53,715 nt of DNA from Gordoniibacillus kamchatkensis (GCF_000829455.1 NZ_JXAK01000050.1:1-53715), one strand, 5' to 3'; counted from the stretch's first letter, positions 8,244 through 18,084 are shown. The notes: a model not told the origin generated them from the letters alone. Program-made: numbers and translations.

Positions 8244-9185
8244 GTGGGCAAAAGGGTGAAAGTAGCGGACCTGGTCGAGCAATTCCGGCTGGAGGTCGTT
8301 GCTGGGGAAGCGGGACTGAAGCGCCCGATCACGACTGCCGACTTATACCGCCCCGGCCTCGAATTGGCCGGTTATTTCAATTACCACCCGAACGAGCGGG
8401 TGCAACTGATGGGCAAGACGGAGCTCTCCTTCATGGAAACGTTGTCGGCGCAGCAGCGCCGGGACCGTTTGGACGAGCTGTGCAAAGGGCCGGAAACGCC
8501 GGCGATATGCGTGACGCGCGGGCTCGACATTCCGCCCGAGCTGGCCGAAGTGGCGAGCGAACGCGCTTTGCCGCTGCTGCGCAGCCAAATGGCGACAACG
8601 ACGCTTGCCAGCAGAATTACCGGGTTTCTCGAACGCCGCCTGGCTCCTTCGACAACGATTCACGGGGTGCTCGTCGACGTATACGGCATCGGCATGCTGA
8701 TTACCGGATCGAGCGGCATCGGCAAAAGCGAGACGGCGCTCGAGCTGGTGAAGCGGGGACATCGGCTGGTCGCCGACGATGCGGTCGAAATCAGGCAGAC
8801 CGGAGATTTTACGCTTATCGGCAATGCGCCGGAGCTGATCCGCTATTTGCTTGAGATCCGCGGCGTCGGGATCATTAATGTCATGACGCTGTTCGGAGCC
8901 GGAGCGATTCGGACGGATAAAAAAATTTCCGTCGTCGCCAGGCTCGAGAACTGGCAGCAGGACAAACAATATGACCGGCTCGGCCTCGACGAGGAGACGA
9001 CGCGCATCATCGACACGGACTTGCCGCTTGTGACGATACCGGTTCGCCCGGGCCGCAACCTGGCAGTCATCATCGAAGTGGCGGCCATGAACTTCCGCTT
9101 GAAACGAATGGGCTATAACGCGGCGCTTCAGTTCACGAACAAGCTGACGGAGACGCTAGCCGAAGATATGGACGACAGCGATTGA
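8244..9185 (+). CDS. hprK: HPr kinase/phosphorylase
   Basis: A 313-residue bifunctional enzyme that phosphorylates HPr at Ser46 using ATP or pyrophosphate, and removes the phosphate again. It is the sensor enzyme of carbon catabolite repression in Firmicutes. Seen: Walker [10 protein letters not shown] at about residue 155 and the HprK signature block [19 protein letters not shown] chose GTG 8244 because AAAGGAG lies 9 bases upstream; the longer reading overlaps the msmX terminator. It heads the conserved hprK-lgt-ppaX operon. Its target HPr is at 29681 in this window, and PpaX removes the pyrophosphate formed by dephosphorylation. Confidence 0.96.
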   Translation: MGKRVKVADLVEQFRLEVVAGEAGLKRPITTADLYRPGLELAGYFNYHPNERVQLMGKTELSFMETLSAQQRRDRLDELCKGPETPAICVTRGLDIPPELAEVASERALPLLRSQMATTTLASRITGFLERRLAPSTTIHGVLVDVYGIGMLITGSSGIGKSETALELVKRGHRLVADDAVEIRQTGDFTLIGNAPELIRYLLEIRGVGIINVMTLFGAGAIRTDKKISVVARLENWQQDKQYDRLGLDEETTRIIDTDLPLVTIPVRPGRNLAVIIEVAAMNFRLKRMGYNAALQFTNKLTETLAEDMDDSD

Positions 9186-9204
9186 AGGGAGTTTGCAAAA
9201 CTAC

Positions 9205-10203
9205 ATGTTGAATCCGATCGCATTCTCGCTCGGGCCGATCCCCGTGCATTGGTATGGCATCATTCTAGGCACGGGCGCGCTCGTCGGTCTGCTCCTCGCG
9301 ATACGGGAGGGCAAACGGTTCGGGATCGTACCCGACTTTTTTATGGATCTGCTCCTCGTCGGAGTGCCGTCGGCGATCGTCGGCGCGCGCATCTATTACG
9401 TCGCTTTCCAATGGGATCAATATAAGAACAACTTGCTCGATGTGTTCAAAATCTGGAACGGCGGCATCGCCATCTACGGCGCGCTGATCGGAGCCATTAT
9501 CGGCGCCGTTATTTATACGAGGCGCAAAGGATACAACTTTTGGCGCATCGCCGATATTTGCGCGCCCAGCTTGATTGCCGGGCAGATGATCGGCCGCTGG
9601 GGCAACTTCATGAACCAGGAGGCGCACGGCGGGCCGGTGGCGGAAAGCTTCCTGCGGAATACGCTCCATTTGCCGAATTTTATCGTAAATCAGATGTATA
9701 TTCAGGGTGAGTACTATCATCCGACGTTTCTATACGAATCGCTCTGGAACTTGGCGGGTCTCTTGTTCTTGTTCTGGCTGCGCCGCCGTCCGGGGCTGCG
9801 GGCCGGGGAGCTTTTTGCTGCGTATTTTGCCTGGTACTCGGTAGGCCGCTTCTTCGTCGAAGGAGTGCGCACGGACAGCTTGTCGTTCGCCGGCCCGGAT
9901 TGGCTCGCTTCGCTGCTGCGGACGCTCTGGTCGCCGATGAATTCGTTCGGGTGGGGCGCCATGGAGCCCGGCACGAACATCCGCGTCTCGCAATTGCTGG
10001 CGGTGCTGCTGGTGATCGGCGCTACTGTGTTCGTCATATACCGCAGACGGAAAGGGCTTGCCGTAATCCGCTACGCGGACCCGATCGTTTCGGCGAAAGC
10101 AGCAAAAAGGGAAAACGGTTCTGCCGAAGACGGCGCAGCGGCGGCAACCCCGGCCGAACGCGCCATCGACGCCGCTCCAGCCCGCGAAGATACGGCAACG
10201 TGA
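9205..10203 (+). CDS. lgt: Prolipoprotein diacylglyceryl transferase
   Basis: Membrane enzyme moving diacylglyceryl from phosphatidylglycerol to the lipobox cysteine of prolipoproteins, such as the solute-binding protein at 46928. The Lgt signature GRWGNFMNQEAHGG is present with about seven hydrophobic segments. The 332-residue length includes a charged, Ala-rich C-terminal tail of about 45 residues beyond the last membrane helix, longer than in B. subtilis. I use ATG 9205: the TTG at 9193 lies almost on the GGGAG ribosome site. It begins 19 bases after hprK. Confidence 0.95.
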   Translation: MLNPIAFSLGPIPVHWYGIILGTGALVGLLLAIREGKRFGIVPDFFMDLLLVGVPSAIVGARIYYVAFQWDQYKNNLLDVFKIWNGGIAIYGALIGAIIGAVIYTRRKGYNFWRIADICAPSLIAGQMIGRWGNFMNQEAHGGPVAESFLRNTLHLPNFIVNQMYIQGEYYHPTFLYESLWNLAGLLFLFWLRRRPGLRAGELFAAYFAWYSVGRFFVEGVRTDSLSFAGPDWLASLLRTLWSPMNSFGWGAMEPGTNIRVSQLLAVLLVIGATVFVIYRRRKGLAVIRYADPIVSAKAAKRENGSAEDGAAAATPAERAIDAAPAREDTAT

Positions 10204-10224
10204 CCAATACGAAGGAGCTGCTGC

Positions 10225-10872
10225 ATGATTACGACCGTATTGTTTGATCTGGACGGCACGATTGTCGATACGAATGAGCTTATTATTCAATCGTTTCTAT
10301 ATGCGCTCGAGGGAGTACCGGCCAAGCCGCTGACGCGCGAGGTCATCATTCCGAATATGGGCGGAGCGCTGACGGATCAGCTGCGGCTGTTCTCCGGGAA
10401 GAACGACGTGGACGATCTGGTGCGCAAATACCGCGAGTTCAACATCTCCCGTCATGACGAGCTGGTTCGGGAGTTTCCGGAAGTGAAGGACACGCTGGCG
10501 GAGCTGCGGCGGCGCGGTCTGCGCCTCGGCGTCGTGACGAGCAAGGTGCGGAACACGACGGAGATGGGGCTGAAGCTGTGCGGCTTGCGGGACTTCATGG
10601 ACATCGTCGTCACCGTCGACGACGTGCAGAAGCCGAAGCCCGATCCGGAAGGGATCCGCAAAGCGCTGGCGGCGCTCGGAGCGAAGCCGGAGCAAGCGAT
10701 TATGGTCGGAGACAGCCATTACGACATCGAAGCCGCGAAAAACGCGGGGGCGCGCTCCGTCGGCGTCGCCTGGTCGCTGAAGGGCGAAGCGTACTTGCAG
10801 CAGTTCCGGCCGGACGATATCATTCAGTCGATGAGCGAGCTGCTCGAGGTTGTGGACCGGGCGAACGGGTGA
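10225..10872 (+). CDS. ppaX: Pyrophosphatase PpaX (HAD family)
   Basis: A 215-residue HAD hydrolase. Motif I FDLDGTIVDTNE is at the N-terminus, motif II TSK in the middle and motif IV VGDSHYDIEAA near the C-terminus. PpaX hydrolyses pyrophosphate made when HprK dephosphorylates P-Ser-HPr. A GAAGGAG site lies 7 bases before the ATG, and the gene follows lgt by 21 bases, the standard operon position. Confidence 0.94.
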   Translation: MITTVLFDLDGTIVDTNELIIQSFLYALEGVPAKPLTREVIIPNMGGALTDQLRLFSGKNDVDDLVRKYREFNISRHDELVREFPEVKDTLAELRRRGLRLGVVTSKVRNTTEMGLKLCGLRDFMDIVVTVDDVQKPKPDPEGIRKALAALGAKPEQAIMVGDSHYDIEAAKNAGARSVGVAWSLKGEAYLQQFRPDDIIQSMSELLEVVDRANG

Positions 10873-10900
10873 CGGCCCGCCCGGCGGGGAGAGGATGACT

Positions 10901-11428
10901 GTGAGAAAAACGCAGCGGTACCCGGTCGACGGACCGAACGCGTTGTGGCAAATATACCGTACCGTCAGCCCTTGGAGGTCGGTACGGAATTTTATTTTTA
11001 TCCAGCTTGCCAGATACTGCCCGTGGCTGCCGGCGAAAAACTGGATCTACCGGCGGGTGCTCGGCATGCAGGTCGGCAAAGAGACGGCGTTCGCGCTCAT
11101 GGTCATGGTGGACGTGTTTTTTCCGGAGCTGATCAGCGTCGGGAACAACTCGATCATAGGCTACAATACGACAATTCTCGCGCATGAGTACTTGATCAAG
11201 GAATACCGGCTCGGCGAGGTCAAAATCGGCTCGAACGTGATGATCGGCGCCAACTGCACGATATTGCCGGGTGTGACGATCGGCGACGGCGCCGTCGTAG
11301 GGGCCGGATCCGTCGTCCACAAAGATGTAGAGCCGGGCTCGTTCGTGGCCGGCAACCCGCTGCGGGTCGTCCGCGAGGCGGGCGAAGGCGTGCAGAACGC
11401 TCTTGAAAACGGCGCTGAAAACCGTTGA
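10901..11428 (+). CDS. Hexapeptide-repeat acyltransferase (YvoF-like)
   Basis: A 175-residue protein of the left-handed beta-helix acyltransferase family, with repeats such as IGSNVMIGANCTILPGVTIG and the ending VAGNPLRVV typical of O-acetyltransferases. B. subtilis has the same gene (yvoF) after ppaX, and the GTG start chosen here (MRKTQRYPVDG) resembles that protein; an ATG six bases upstream touches the ribosome site. Acceptor substrate unknown; a cell-surface polysaccharide or sugar is usual for the family. Confidence 0.86.
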   Translation: MRKTQRYPVDGPNALWQIYRTVSPWRSVRNFIFIQLARYCPWLPAKNWIYRRVLGMQVGKETAFALMVMVDVFFPELISVGNNSIIGYNTTILAHEYLIKEYRLGEVKIGSNVMIGANCTILPGVTIGDGAVVGAGSVVHKDVEPGSFVAGNPLRVVREAGEGVQNALENGAENR

Positions 11429-11453
11429 CGGGTTTTCGCCGCCGTGGTAAACT
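11425..11453 (+). promoter_or_regulatory. Sigma-A promoter of the histidine operon
   Basis: TTGACG (11425-11430) and TAAACT (11448-11453) are separated by 17 bases, with TGG before the -10 making it an extended -10 element. It overlaps the stop codon of the acyltransferase gene and leaves a leader of about 70 bases before hisZ. No T-box or leader peptide is visible. Confidence 0.6.
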
Positions 11454-11528
11454 TACGAGTACATTCTTTACTTTGGTAGCATGGTAGCATATTAGCAGAC
11501 TAAAGCGTTTGTTGTTGGGGTGATCCGG

Positions 11529-12758
11529 TTGACGAAACCGAAAGTGTTTGAAAAACCTACCGGCGTCCGGGACTATTTGCCGGAAGCGGTAGCGCAGCTG
11601 CGCGCGGTCGAGTTCCGCGTGCTCGAATGCATGGAGCGTTGGGGCTACAGGCAAATTATAACGCCGACGCTGGAGTTTTACGATACGGTCGGGGTGGCCA
11701 GCTCGACGGAGGATAAAAAGCTGTTCAAGCTGCTGGACCGCAAAGGCCAGACCGTCGTGCTTCGTTCCGACATGACGGCGCCGATTGCCCGCGTCGTCTC
11801 GTCGCTTTTGAAGGAGCATCCGTTCCCGGTGCGCCTTTCTTATCATTCCAACGTATTCCGCGCGTTCGAGGACGAGGCCGGACGCGATGCGGAATTTTTT
11901 CAGACCGGGGTGGAGCTGGTCGGCGACGCTTCGTCGGAGGCGGACGCCGAAGTGGTGGCGCTGGCGGTGGCCAGTTTGCGCGCGGCCGGCGTGAAAAGCT
12001 TCAAAATCGCGATCGGCCACGTCGGATTCCTCAACGGCTTGCTGCAGGAGACGCTGCCTGGCCGGGAGGACGACCAGACGCTTCTTAAGGAATGCTTGCT
12101 GCACCGCGACTATGTCGGGTATCGCGACGCGATTCGCCGCTTGAACGTCAGCGCGGACGCCGCCAGGGAGCTTGAAGGCATTTTGCGGCTGCGCGGCGGG
12201 CAGGAAATATGCGAGCAGGCGGTGCATGTCACGAAGGACGAGACCGCCAAGGCGGCGATCGGCCATCTGTGCGGAGTATGGGACGTGCTGAAGGCGTACG
12301 GCGTAAGCGAGCATGTGCTGATCGACCTGACGATGATCGGAGATTTTTCTTACTATACAGGCCTCACGTTCGAGGGCTACGCGGCGGAGCTCGGTTTCCC
12401 GGTATGCAGCGGTGGCCGTTACGACAATTTGCTGGCGCAGTTCGGGCGCCCGGCACCGGCGACGGGGTTCGCTTTGAAGACGAACCGCATTTTGGAGGTT
12501 GTCGGCAAAGAGCGGGGCGAGCAGCCGCAGCGCGTGCTCGTTATGTATACGGCGGGCCGCCGGGCGGAGGCGTTTGCGGCAGCGGCGGAGATGCGCTCCC
12601 GGCAAGGGCTGCTTGTGGAGACGCGGCTTGTGCCCGGCCGCGCGGATGGTGCCGGTTCGGCGGACGATGCCGGACGCCGCGTCGAAGCGCTGGCGGACGG
12701 CACGTACCGGTTCCAGGGGATTTTGTACCATAACGTGATGACGTATTCGGATAAGTAA
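11529..12758 (+). CDS. hisZ: ATP phosphoribosyltransferase regulatory subunit
   Basis: A 409-residue protein related to histidyl-tRNA synthetase but lacking tRNA ligation, which pairs with short-form HisG to give histidine-sensitive ATP phosphoribosyltransferase. Seen: N-terminal PTGVRDYLPEA, class-II synthetase-like motif 2 around SYHSNVFRAFEDEAGRDAEF, and CSGGRYDNLLAQFG. Start: TTG 11529, because GGGGTGA lies just upstream; GTG 11520 is within that site. First gene of the operon. Confidence 0.95.
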   Translation: MTKPKVFEKPTGVRDYLPEAVAQLRAVEFRVLECMERWGYRQIITPTLEFYDTVGVASSTEDKKLFKLLDRKGQTVVLRSDMTAPIARVVSSLLKEHPFPVRLSYHSNVFRAFEDEAGRDAEFFQTGVELVGDASSEADAEVVALAVASLRAAGVKSFKIAIGHVGFLNGLLQETLPGREDDQTLLKECLLHRDYVGYRDAIRRLNVSADAARELEGILRLRGGQEICEQAVHVTKDETAKAAIGHLCGVWDVLKAYGVSEHVLIDLTMIGDFSYYTGLTFEGYAAELGFPVCSGGRYDNLLAQFGRPAPATGFALKTNRILEVVGKERGEQPQRVLVMYTAGRRAEAFAAAAEMRSRQGLLVETRLVPGRADGAGSADDAGRRVEALADGTYRFQGILYHNVMTYSDK

Positions 12759-12783
12759 GTCAGGACGAAGCGGGTGAGTAACG

Positions 12784-13416
12784 ATGGGGGATTTGTTAAA
12801 GGTTGCGATGCCCAAAGGGCGCATTTATAAGCAAGCGGCGAAGCTGCTGCGCAGCGCGGGCTTGCCCGTTCCGGAAGAAATCGACGATTCGCGCAAGCTC
12901 ATTATTCCGGTGCCGGAGATGAACATGGAATTCATTATGGCGAAGCCGGTCGACGTGCCGACGTATGTGGAATACGGGGTGGCGGATATCGGCATCGTCG
13001 GCAAAGACGTGCTGATGGAGGAAAACCGCAACGTGTATGAGCTGCTGGACCTCGGCATCGCGCGCTGCCGCATGTCGGTCATCGGCTTGCCGGACTGGCG
13101 GCCGGCGCTCCATCCGCGCGTGGCGACGAAGTACCCGAACGTGGCGTCGCAGTTTTTCCGCGAAAAGGGGCAGCAGGTCGAGGTGATCAAGCTGAACGGC
13201 TCCATCGAGCTGGCGCCGCTGATCGGCCTAGCCGACCGGATCGTCGATATGGTCGAGACCGGGCAAACGCTGCGCGAAAACGGACTGGTCGAGCAGGAAG
13301 TGCTGTTTGAAATTACGAGCCGGCTCATAGCCAACCGCGTCAGCTACCGGATGAAGAACGAGCCGATCCAGCGGCTGTGCGATTTGCTGCAGGACACGGT
13401 GACGCAGCGTGCGTAG
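12784..13416 (+). CDS. hisG: ATP phosphoribosyltransferase, short form
   Basis: First step of histidine synthesis: ATP plus PRPP to phosphoribosyl-ATP. At 210 residues it is the short HisG lacking the C-terminal ACT-like domain, which fits the presence of HisZ. N-terminal AMPKGRIY and the loop near [15 protein letters not shown], followed by DMVETGQTL, are typical. PRPP could come from the adjacent prs gene. Confidence 0.96.
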   Translation: MGDLLKVAMPKGRIYKQAAKLLRSAGLPVPEEIDDSRKLIIPVPEMNMEFIMAKPVDVPTYVEYGVADIGIVGKDVLMEENRNVYELLDLGIARCRMSVIGLPDWRPALHPRVATKYPNVASQFFREKGQQVEVIKLNGSIELAPLIGLADRIVDMVETGQTLRENGLVEQEVLFEITSRLIANRVSYRMKNEPIQRLCDLLQDTVTQRA

Positions 13417-13469
13417 CTTAGCGATGGGCGCGAAGCGGACGGCACAACGGTAAAAGGAGGAATGGGACG

Positions 13470-14765
13470 ATGAAAATTATCGGCGCGGCGGATTTTAAGC
13501 TGGAACGGGAAGTGGAGATGGGCACCGCCGAGCATCAGGAGACGGTGCGGCGCATTATCGGCGACGTGCGGCAAGACGGGGATGCGGCGCTGAAGCGGTA
13601 TGCGCGGCAGTTCGACGGCGTGGAGGTCGATGAGCTTCGCGTCGGGCCGGAAGAGCTGGAAGCCGCGTACAAGAGCGTCGACGCCGGGTTTTTGGCCGCT
13701 CTTCGCCAGGCGGCTGCCAACATTCGCGCTTTCCACGAGAAGCAGAAGCGGACCTCATGGTTCGATCTGCAGCCGAGCGGAACGATGCTCGGCCAAATCA
13801 TCCGGCCGCTGCGCCGCGTCGGCTTGTACGTGCCGGGAGGCAAGGCGGCGTATCCGTCCTCCGTGCTGATGAACGCCATCCCCGCGCAGGTTGCCGGCGT
13901 ACCGGAAATTGTCATGGTGACGCCGCCGGCTACGGCAGGCACCCACGGCATCGATCCGCACATCCTCGTAGCCGCTGCCGAAGCGGGCGTGCGCGAAATA
14001 TACCGCGTCGGCGGCGCGCAGGCGATCGCGGCGCTGGCATACGGGACGGAATCGATCCGTCCCGTCGACAAAATCGTCGGCCCGGGCAACGTCTATGTCG
14101 CCTTGGCGAAGCGCGCCGTGTACGGCGCCGTCGACATTGACAGCATCGCCGGCCCGAGCGAGATCGTGGTGCTCGCCGACGAAACGGCGAATCCCGCGTA
14201 TGCGGCGGCGGACCTGCTGTCGCAAGCCGAGCACGACGAGCTGGCGTCGGCCATGCTCGTCACGCCGTCGCGCGCGCTCGCGGAGCGTGTGCAGGCGGAA
14301 GTACTGCGCCAGCTCGAGACGCTGCCGCGCAAAAGCATCGCCGCGAAGTCCGTCGCGGACTACGGGGCGATCCTGCTCGTCGACTCGCTCGCGGACGGCG
14401 TGGAGCTCGTGAACAAGCTCGCGCCGGAGCATCTCGAGCTGCTCGTCGCCGAGCCGCTGGAGCTGCTGGGCGCGATTGAGAACGCCGGCGCGATTTTCCT
14501 CGGGGCGTACAGCTCCGAGCCGGTCGGCGACTATTTTGCCGGTCCGAACCACGTGCTGCCGACGAGCGGTACGGCGCGGTTCTCATCCCCGCTCAACATC
14601 GACGATTTCGTCAAAAAGTCGAGCGTCATTTCGTACAGCAAACAAGATTTGCTGGCGAACGGCGAGGCGATTATGACGCTGGCGCGCCACGAAGGGCTGG
14701 AAGCTCACGCGCGGGCCATTCAGGTGCGGCTTGAGAATGAAGGAGGGGGCCGCGGTCATGAGTGA
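13470..14765 (+). CDS. hisD: Histidinol dehydrogenase
   Basis: A 431-residue zinc enzyme oxidising histidinol to histidine with two NAD. Seen: [24 protein letters not shown], the catalytic-base region LAPEHLELL and [14 protein letters not shown]. The AAAAGGAGG site before the ATG is strong. Its 3' end overlaps the start of the hisB reading frame by 8 bases. Confidence 0.97.
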   Translation: MKIIGAADFKLEREVEMGTAEHQETVRRIIGDVRQDGDAALKRYARQFDGVEVDELRVGPEELEAAYKSVDAGFLAALRQAAANIRAFHEKQKRTSWFDLQPSGTMLGQIIRPLRRVGLYVPGGKAAYPSSVLMNAIPAQVAGVPEIVMVTPPATAGTHGIDPHILVAAAEAGVREIYRVGGAQAIAALAYGTESIRPVDKIVGPGNVYVALAKRAVYGAVDIDSIAGPSEIVVLADETANPAYAAADLLSQAEHDELASAMLVTPSRALAERVQAEVLRQLETLPRKSIAAKSVADYGAILLVDSLADGVELVNKLAPEHLELLVAEPLELLGAIENAGAIFLGAYSSEPVGDYFAGPNHVLPTSGTARFSSPLNIDDFVKKSSVISYSKQDLLANGEAIMTLARHEGLEAHARAIQVRLENEGGGRGHE

Positions 14766-16066
14766 TCAGGAGCGCAGGGACACTGGCGCGCCGCAAGGCG
14801 CGGACGGCAGCGAGGCGGAGCAGAGCGGGAAGCAGGCGGAGCAAGGCGGAAGTGCGGAAACGGGGCGCACGGGCCCCAATTGGTGGGAGCTGCGGCCGGA
14901 CCCGGACGCCGCTTATGCGGAGCCTGCGGGAAGGCCTGCGGCTTCGGCCGGCGGGTCCGGGACGGAGCATATCGTGACTGGCTCGTGGGGCGAAGGCAAG
15001 ACGGTCGCCGACGCCCAGCTGCTGCAGGCGGCGGCGCAATCGGCGGCCGGGCGGGAGCAGCCGGAAGGCACGAACGCAGCCGGAACGCCGGGGCGGCCGC
15101 GAACGCAGGCGCCGCACGGAACAGTGGCGGTGCAGCAGGCGCAGGCGGCGACAGTGGCGCTGCCGGTACGGGCAGTGCGGCGAGTGCAGGCAGTGGAGCG
15201 GCAAATGCAGACAAAGACAATGGGCGGGGGAACGGTTGTAATGGGCGGTGAGTATGGAGCAGTTGGTACCGGAAGCGGTGGTAGTGCGGCAAGTACAAGC
15301 ACAGGAGGCGGCGCGGCAGGTTCGGGCGAATTCGCAGGCGGTTATGCAGCTGCGTCTGGGCAGACGGGCGGAACCGCCGGCAGCCTCGGTCAAGCGCCGG
15401 GTAACGGGGGTACGGCCGGCATTGCTTCTTCGTCCGCTTCCTCCTCCCCCCTGGGCGAACGCCTCACGGGGCCAGTCGGCGGGGAGCGGACCGCTTCCAT
15501 CTCCCGCCGCACGAACGAAACCGACATTTCGCTCACGTTCGCGGTGGACGGCAGTGGCCGGTCGGAGATCGAGACGGACGTGCCGTTTTTGAACCATATG
15601 CTCGATCTGTTCACGAAGCACGGCCAGTTCGATTTGCGCGTGACAGCGCGCGGGGACGTCGACATCGACGATCATCACACCGTCGAAGACATCGGCATCT
15701 GCCTCGGCCAGACGCTGCGCGAGGCGCTCGGCGACAAGCGCGGCATCAAGCGCTATGCGAGCGTGTTCGTGCCGATGGACGAAGCTTTGGCGCAAGTTGT
15801 GATCGACATCAGCAACCGGCCGCATTTTGAATACCGGGCTCAGTACCCGTCGGCCGGGGTCGGGAGCTTCCAGGTCGAGCTTGTGCACGAGTTTTGTGGA
15901 GCTGGCGCTGGAGGCGCGCATTACGCTGCACGTCATTGTGCACTACGGGCTGAACACGCACCATATGATCGAAGCCGTGTTTAAGGCGCTCGGACGCGCG
16001 ATCGACGAGGCGACGTCCATCGACCCGCGCGTGCAAGGGGTTCCGTCCACGAAAGGGGTGCTGTAG
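14758..16066 (+). CDS. hisB: Imidazoleglycerol-phosphate dehydratase with long low-complexity N-terminal extension; frame broken
   Basis: The C-terminal ~200 residues are His[44 protein letters not shown] and [12 protein letters not shown], giving the dual-manganese histidine ligands. In front lie about 240 Gly/Ala/Ser-rich residues with no domain I recognise. The AGGAGGGGG site near 14741 and the hisD overlap indicate translation begins at MSDQERRD. The frame breaks near 15893: HEFCGAG is read where HEFLWKLALEAR is expected, which fits two single-base losses. Composition also switches frame between about 15095 and 15240, so the extension may itself carry errors. ATG 15241 is an alternative start. 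Confidence 0.85.
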
Positions 16067-16069
16067 CGA

Positions 16070-16687
16070 ATGATCGCGATCATCGATTACGGCATGGGCA
16101 ATCTTCATAGCGTCAGCAAAGCGGTCGAGCGGCTCGGCTTCGCGTATGTCGTAACATCGGACGAGGCCGAGCTGATGAAGGCGGACGGGGCGATTTTGCC
16201 CGGCGTCGGGGGATTCGGCGATGCGATGGAGCAGCTGCGCGCCACGGGCCTGAAGGACGCGGTGCTGCGCTTTGCGGCCAGCGGCAAGCCGCTGCTCGGC
16301 ATCTGCCTCGGCATGCAGCTGCTGTTCACGAGCAGCGAGGAGCACGGCGAGCATGAAGGCTTGAATCTGCTGCCGGGGCGGGTCGTCCGTTTCCGGGGCG
16401 ACTACAAAGTGCCGCATATGGGCTGGAACCGGCTTTCGTTCGTAGGTCCGAGCCCGCTGTTTGACGGCCTGGAGGAAGGCTACGTTTATTTCGTTCACTC
16501 GTATCATGCGCTGCCGGAGCAGGCTTCCGATTTGCTGGCGGTGACCGACTATCACCAGCCGGTGACGGCTATCGTCGGCCGCGGCAACGTGTACGGCATG
16601 CAGTTCCATCCGGAGAAGAGCAGCGACGTCGGCATGAAGCTGCTGAGCAATTTTTTGCGGCTGACGGCTAGTCCGGTATTAGGGTGA
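16070..16687 (+). CDS. hisH: Imidazole glycerol phosphate synthase, glutamine amidotransferase subunit
   Basis: A 205-residue class-I amidotransferase supplying ammonia to HisF. Catalytic triad visible: Cys79 in GICLGMQ, and His180 and Glu182 in QFHPEKS. The ATG begins 3 bases after the hisB stop, in the usual tight operon arrangement. Confidence 0.97.
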   Translation: MIAIIDYGMGNLHSVSKAVERLGFAYVVTSDEAELMKADGAILPGVGGFGDAMEQLRATGLKDAVLRFAASGKPLLGICLGMQLLFTSSEEHGEHEGLNLLPGRVVRFRGDYKVPHMGWNRLSFVGPSPLFDGLEEGYVYFVHSYHALPEQASDLLAVTDYHQPVTAIVGRGNVYGMQFHPEKSSDVGMKLLSNFLRLTASPVLG

Positions 16688-16764
16688 CGGGGCGATTCGC
16701 CCCCCTATGTCGAACAGTTAACCGAATAAAATTTTTATCCCATTAACGGAGGCACATCATCCTC

Positions 16765-17508
16765 ATGTCCGCTTTTATCGTTTATCCAGCCATCGATATC
16801 CGGGACGGCAAATGCGTCCGGCTCGTTCAAGGCGATTACAATCGGGAGACCGTCTATAACGACAATCCGCTGGAGGTTGCGCTTCAGTGGCAGGAGCAAG
16901 GCGGGGAGTGGATCCACACCGTCGACCTTGACGGCGCGAAAGCCGGTCATCCTGTCAATTACGAGCTGATCGGGCGCATCGCCAAAGCCGTCCGGGTTCC
17001 GGTCCAGACCGGCGGCGGCCTTCGCACCGAAGAAGACGTCGACCGGCTGCTGTCGCTCGGCGTCTCTCGCGTTATTCTCGGTACGGCCGCGATCGAAAAC
17101 CGCGCATTCGTGCACGAAGTGCTCCGCAAGCACGGCGGCGACAAAGTCGCCATCGGCCTTGACTGCCGGGGCGGGTACGTCGCCACTCGCGGCTGGTTGG
17201 AGACAACGGAAGTGCTCGCCGCCGACCTTGCCCGCGAGCTTGCGGAGTACGGCGCGCGCACGTTCATTTTCACCGACATAGCCCGCGACGGCATGATGGG
17301 CGGCCCTAACGTGGAGGCTATCGTTCAGCTCGCGCAGGCGTCGAAGCAAACCGTCATCGCCTCGGGCGGCATCAGCCGCTTCGAAGATCTTGCCGCGCTT
17401 GCCAAGCATGCGCCTGAGGGCGTCGGCGGGGCCATTGTCGGCAAAGCGCTGTACACCGGAAGCATCGTGCTGAAGAGGCGTTGGTCCGAGCTGGGACGCA
17501 GCCGGTAA
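16765..17508 (+). CDS. hisA: Phosphoribosylformimino-AICAR ribotide isomerase
   Basis: A 247-residue TIM-barrel isomerase. Half-barrel phosphate motifs [11 protein letters not shown] and [11 protein letters not shown] are visible, with the catalytic Asp in YPAIDIRDG and the second in FTDIARDG. It is followed by an unusually long gap (575 bases) before hisF, filled with repeats. Confidence 0.96.
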   Translation: MSAFIVYPAIDIRDGKCVRLVQGDYNRETVYNDNPLEVALQWQEQGGEWIHTVDLDGAKAGHPVNYELIGRIAKAVRVPVQTGGGLRTEEDVDRLLSLGVSRVILGTAAIENRAFVHEVLRKHGGDKVAIGLDCRGGYVATRGWLETTEVLAADLARELAEYGARTFIFTDIARDGMMGGPNVEAIVQLAQASKQTVIASGGISRFEDLAALAKHAPEGVGGAIVGKALYTGSIVLKRRWSELGRSR

Positions 17509-17534
17509 ATTGATTCTCAGAGAAGGGGCCCCGG

Positions 17535-17667
17535 TTAACGGAAAATGGTTCCGCTATCAGTCGATCTCGATTAACGGAAAATGGTTCCGCTATCGGGTCT
17601 ATCCCAGTTAACGGAAAATGGCCCCGCTATCAGTCGATCTCGATTAACGGAAAATGGTTCCGCTATC
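17535..17667 (+). repeat. Four-unit 36-37 bp tandem array, palindromic core
   Basis: A 24-bp unit beginning TTAACGGAAAATGGTTCC and ending GCTATC occurs at 17535, 17571, 17608 and 17644. Spacing is 36, 37 and 36 bases. Unit 3 has GCCCC instead of GTTCC. Linkers 1 and 3 are the same (AGTCGATCTCGA), so pairs of units repeat at about 73 bases. Each unit contains the inverted repeat CGGAA/TTCCG. Confidence 0.9.
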
Positions 17668-17757
17668 GGCCTATTTCCCGAGTATTTCCCGAAAATAGCG
17701 GAACGAGAGTGCGTTATTTAGGCGTTTTGGGGAAGTATCGTGCTAATAACGGACAAA

Positions 17758-17830
17758 TAACGGAACAAAGTTCCGTTAAGATTGATCTGTTGACTTTCAA
17801 TCCGTGCGATAACGGAACTAAGTTCCTTTA
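17758..17830 (+). repeat. Two short palindromes related to the preceding array
   Basis: TAACGGAAC-AAA-GTTCCGTTA at 17758-17778 is a perfect 9-bp inverted repeat. A second, TAACGGAAC-TAA-GTTCCTTTA at 17811-17831 or so, has one mismatch. The core GGAAC/GTTCC matches the upstream array, suggesting one repeat family. They could form small hairpins in the mRNA between hisA and hisF. Confidence 0.75.
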
Positions 17831-17965
17831 AGGCGCCAAGGCAAGTGCAAGCTGCCAAGAAGTCATGTTTTGCCCGGCTGCGGCGTTTCTTGCTGCAGTC
17901 CTGTCCACGCCTTTTGGTTGTAGCGGGAAACTTAACCGCCGCTGCAGCTGCAGGTCGTGGCACAT

Positions 17966-18075
17966 CGCCGCAGCAGGGCCATCCAACAGCAAAAGCGGCC
18001 ACCCGCCGCAGCGCCACCATCCAACGGCAAAAGCGGCACACCGCCGCAGCACCACCATCCAACAGCAAAAGGAGG
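17966..18075 (+). repeat. 38-bp tandem repeat that ends in the hisF ribosome binding site
   Basis: Nearly three copies start at 17966, 18004 and 18042, each CGCCGCAGC, then CCATCCAACRGCAAAAG. Copies 1 and 2 read GCAAAAGCGGC; copy 3 reads GCAAAAGGAGG, which is the ribosome site of hisF. The in-frame translation upstream of hisF is only this low-complexity repeat, so it is not part of the HisF protein. Confidence 0.85.
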
Positions 18076-18084
18076 CCTTCCCGC

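Noticed and set aside
11454-11528. T-box or attenuator before hisZ
   Set aside because: The leader is only about 70 bases and lacks T-box motif, His-codon run or terminator.
11220-12824. Long minus-strand reading frames opposite his, glycolytic and other genes
   Set aside because: GC-rich codon bias makes long antisense frames; none shows family motifs while the plus-strand genes do.
17535-17667. Possible CRISPR array (regular 24-bp repeats)
   Set aside because: Linkers are only 12-13 bases and two are the same; there are no cas genes. It is a tandem repeat.
17845-18084. N-terminal extension of HisF
   Set aside because: The upstream reading is just translated tandem repeat; the conserved HisF start and AAAGGAGG site are at 18085.
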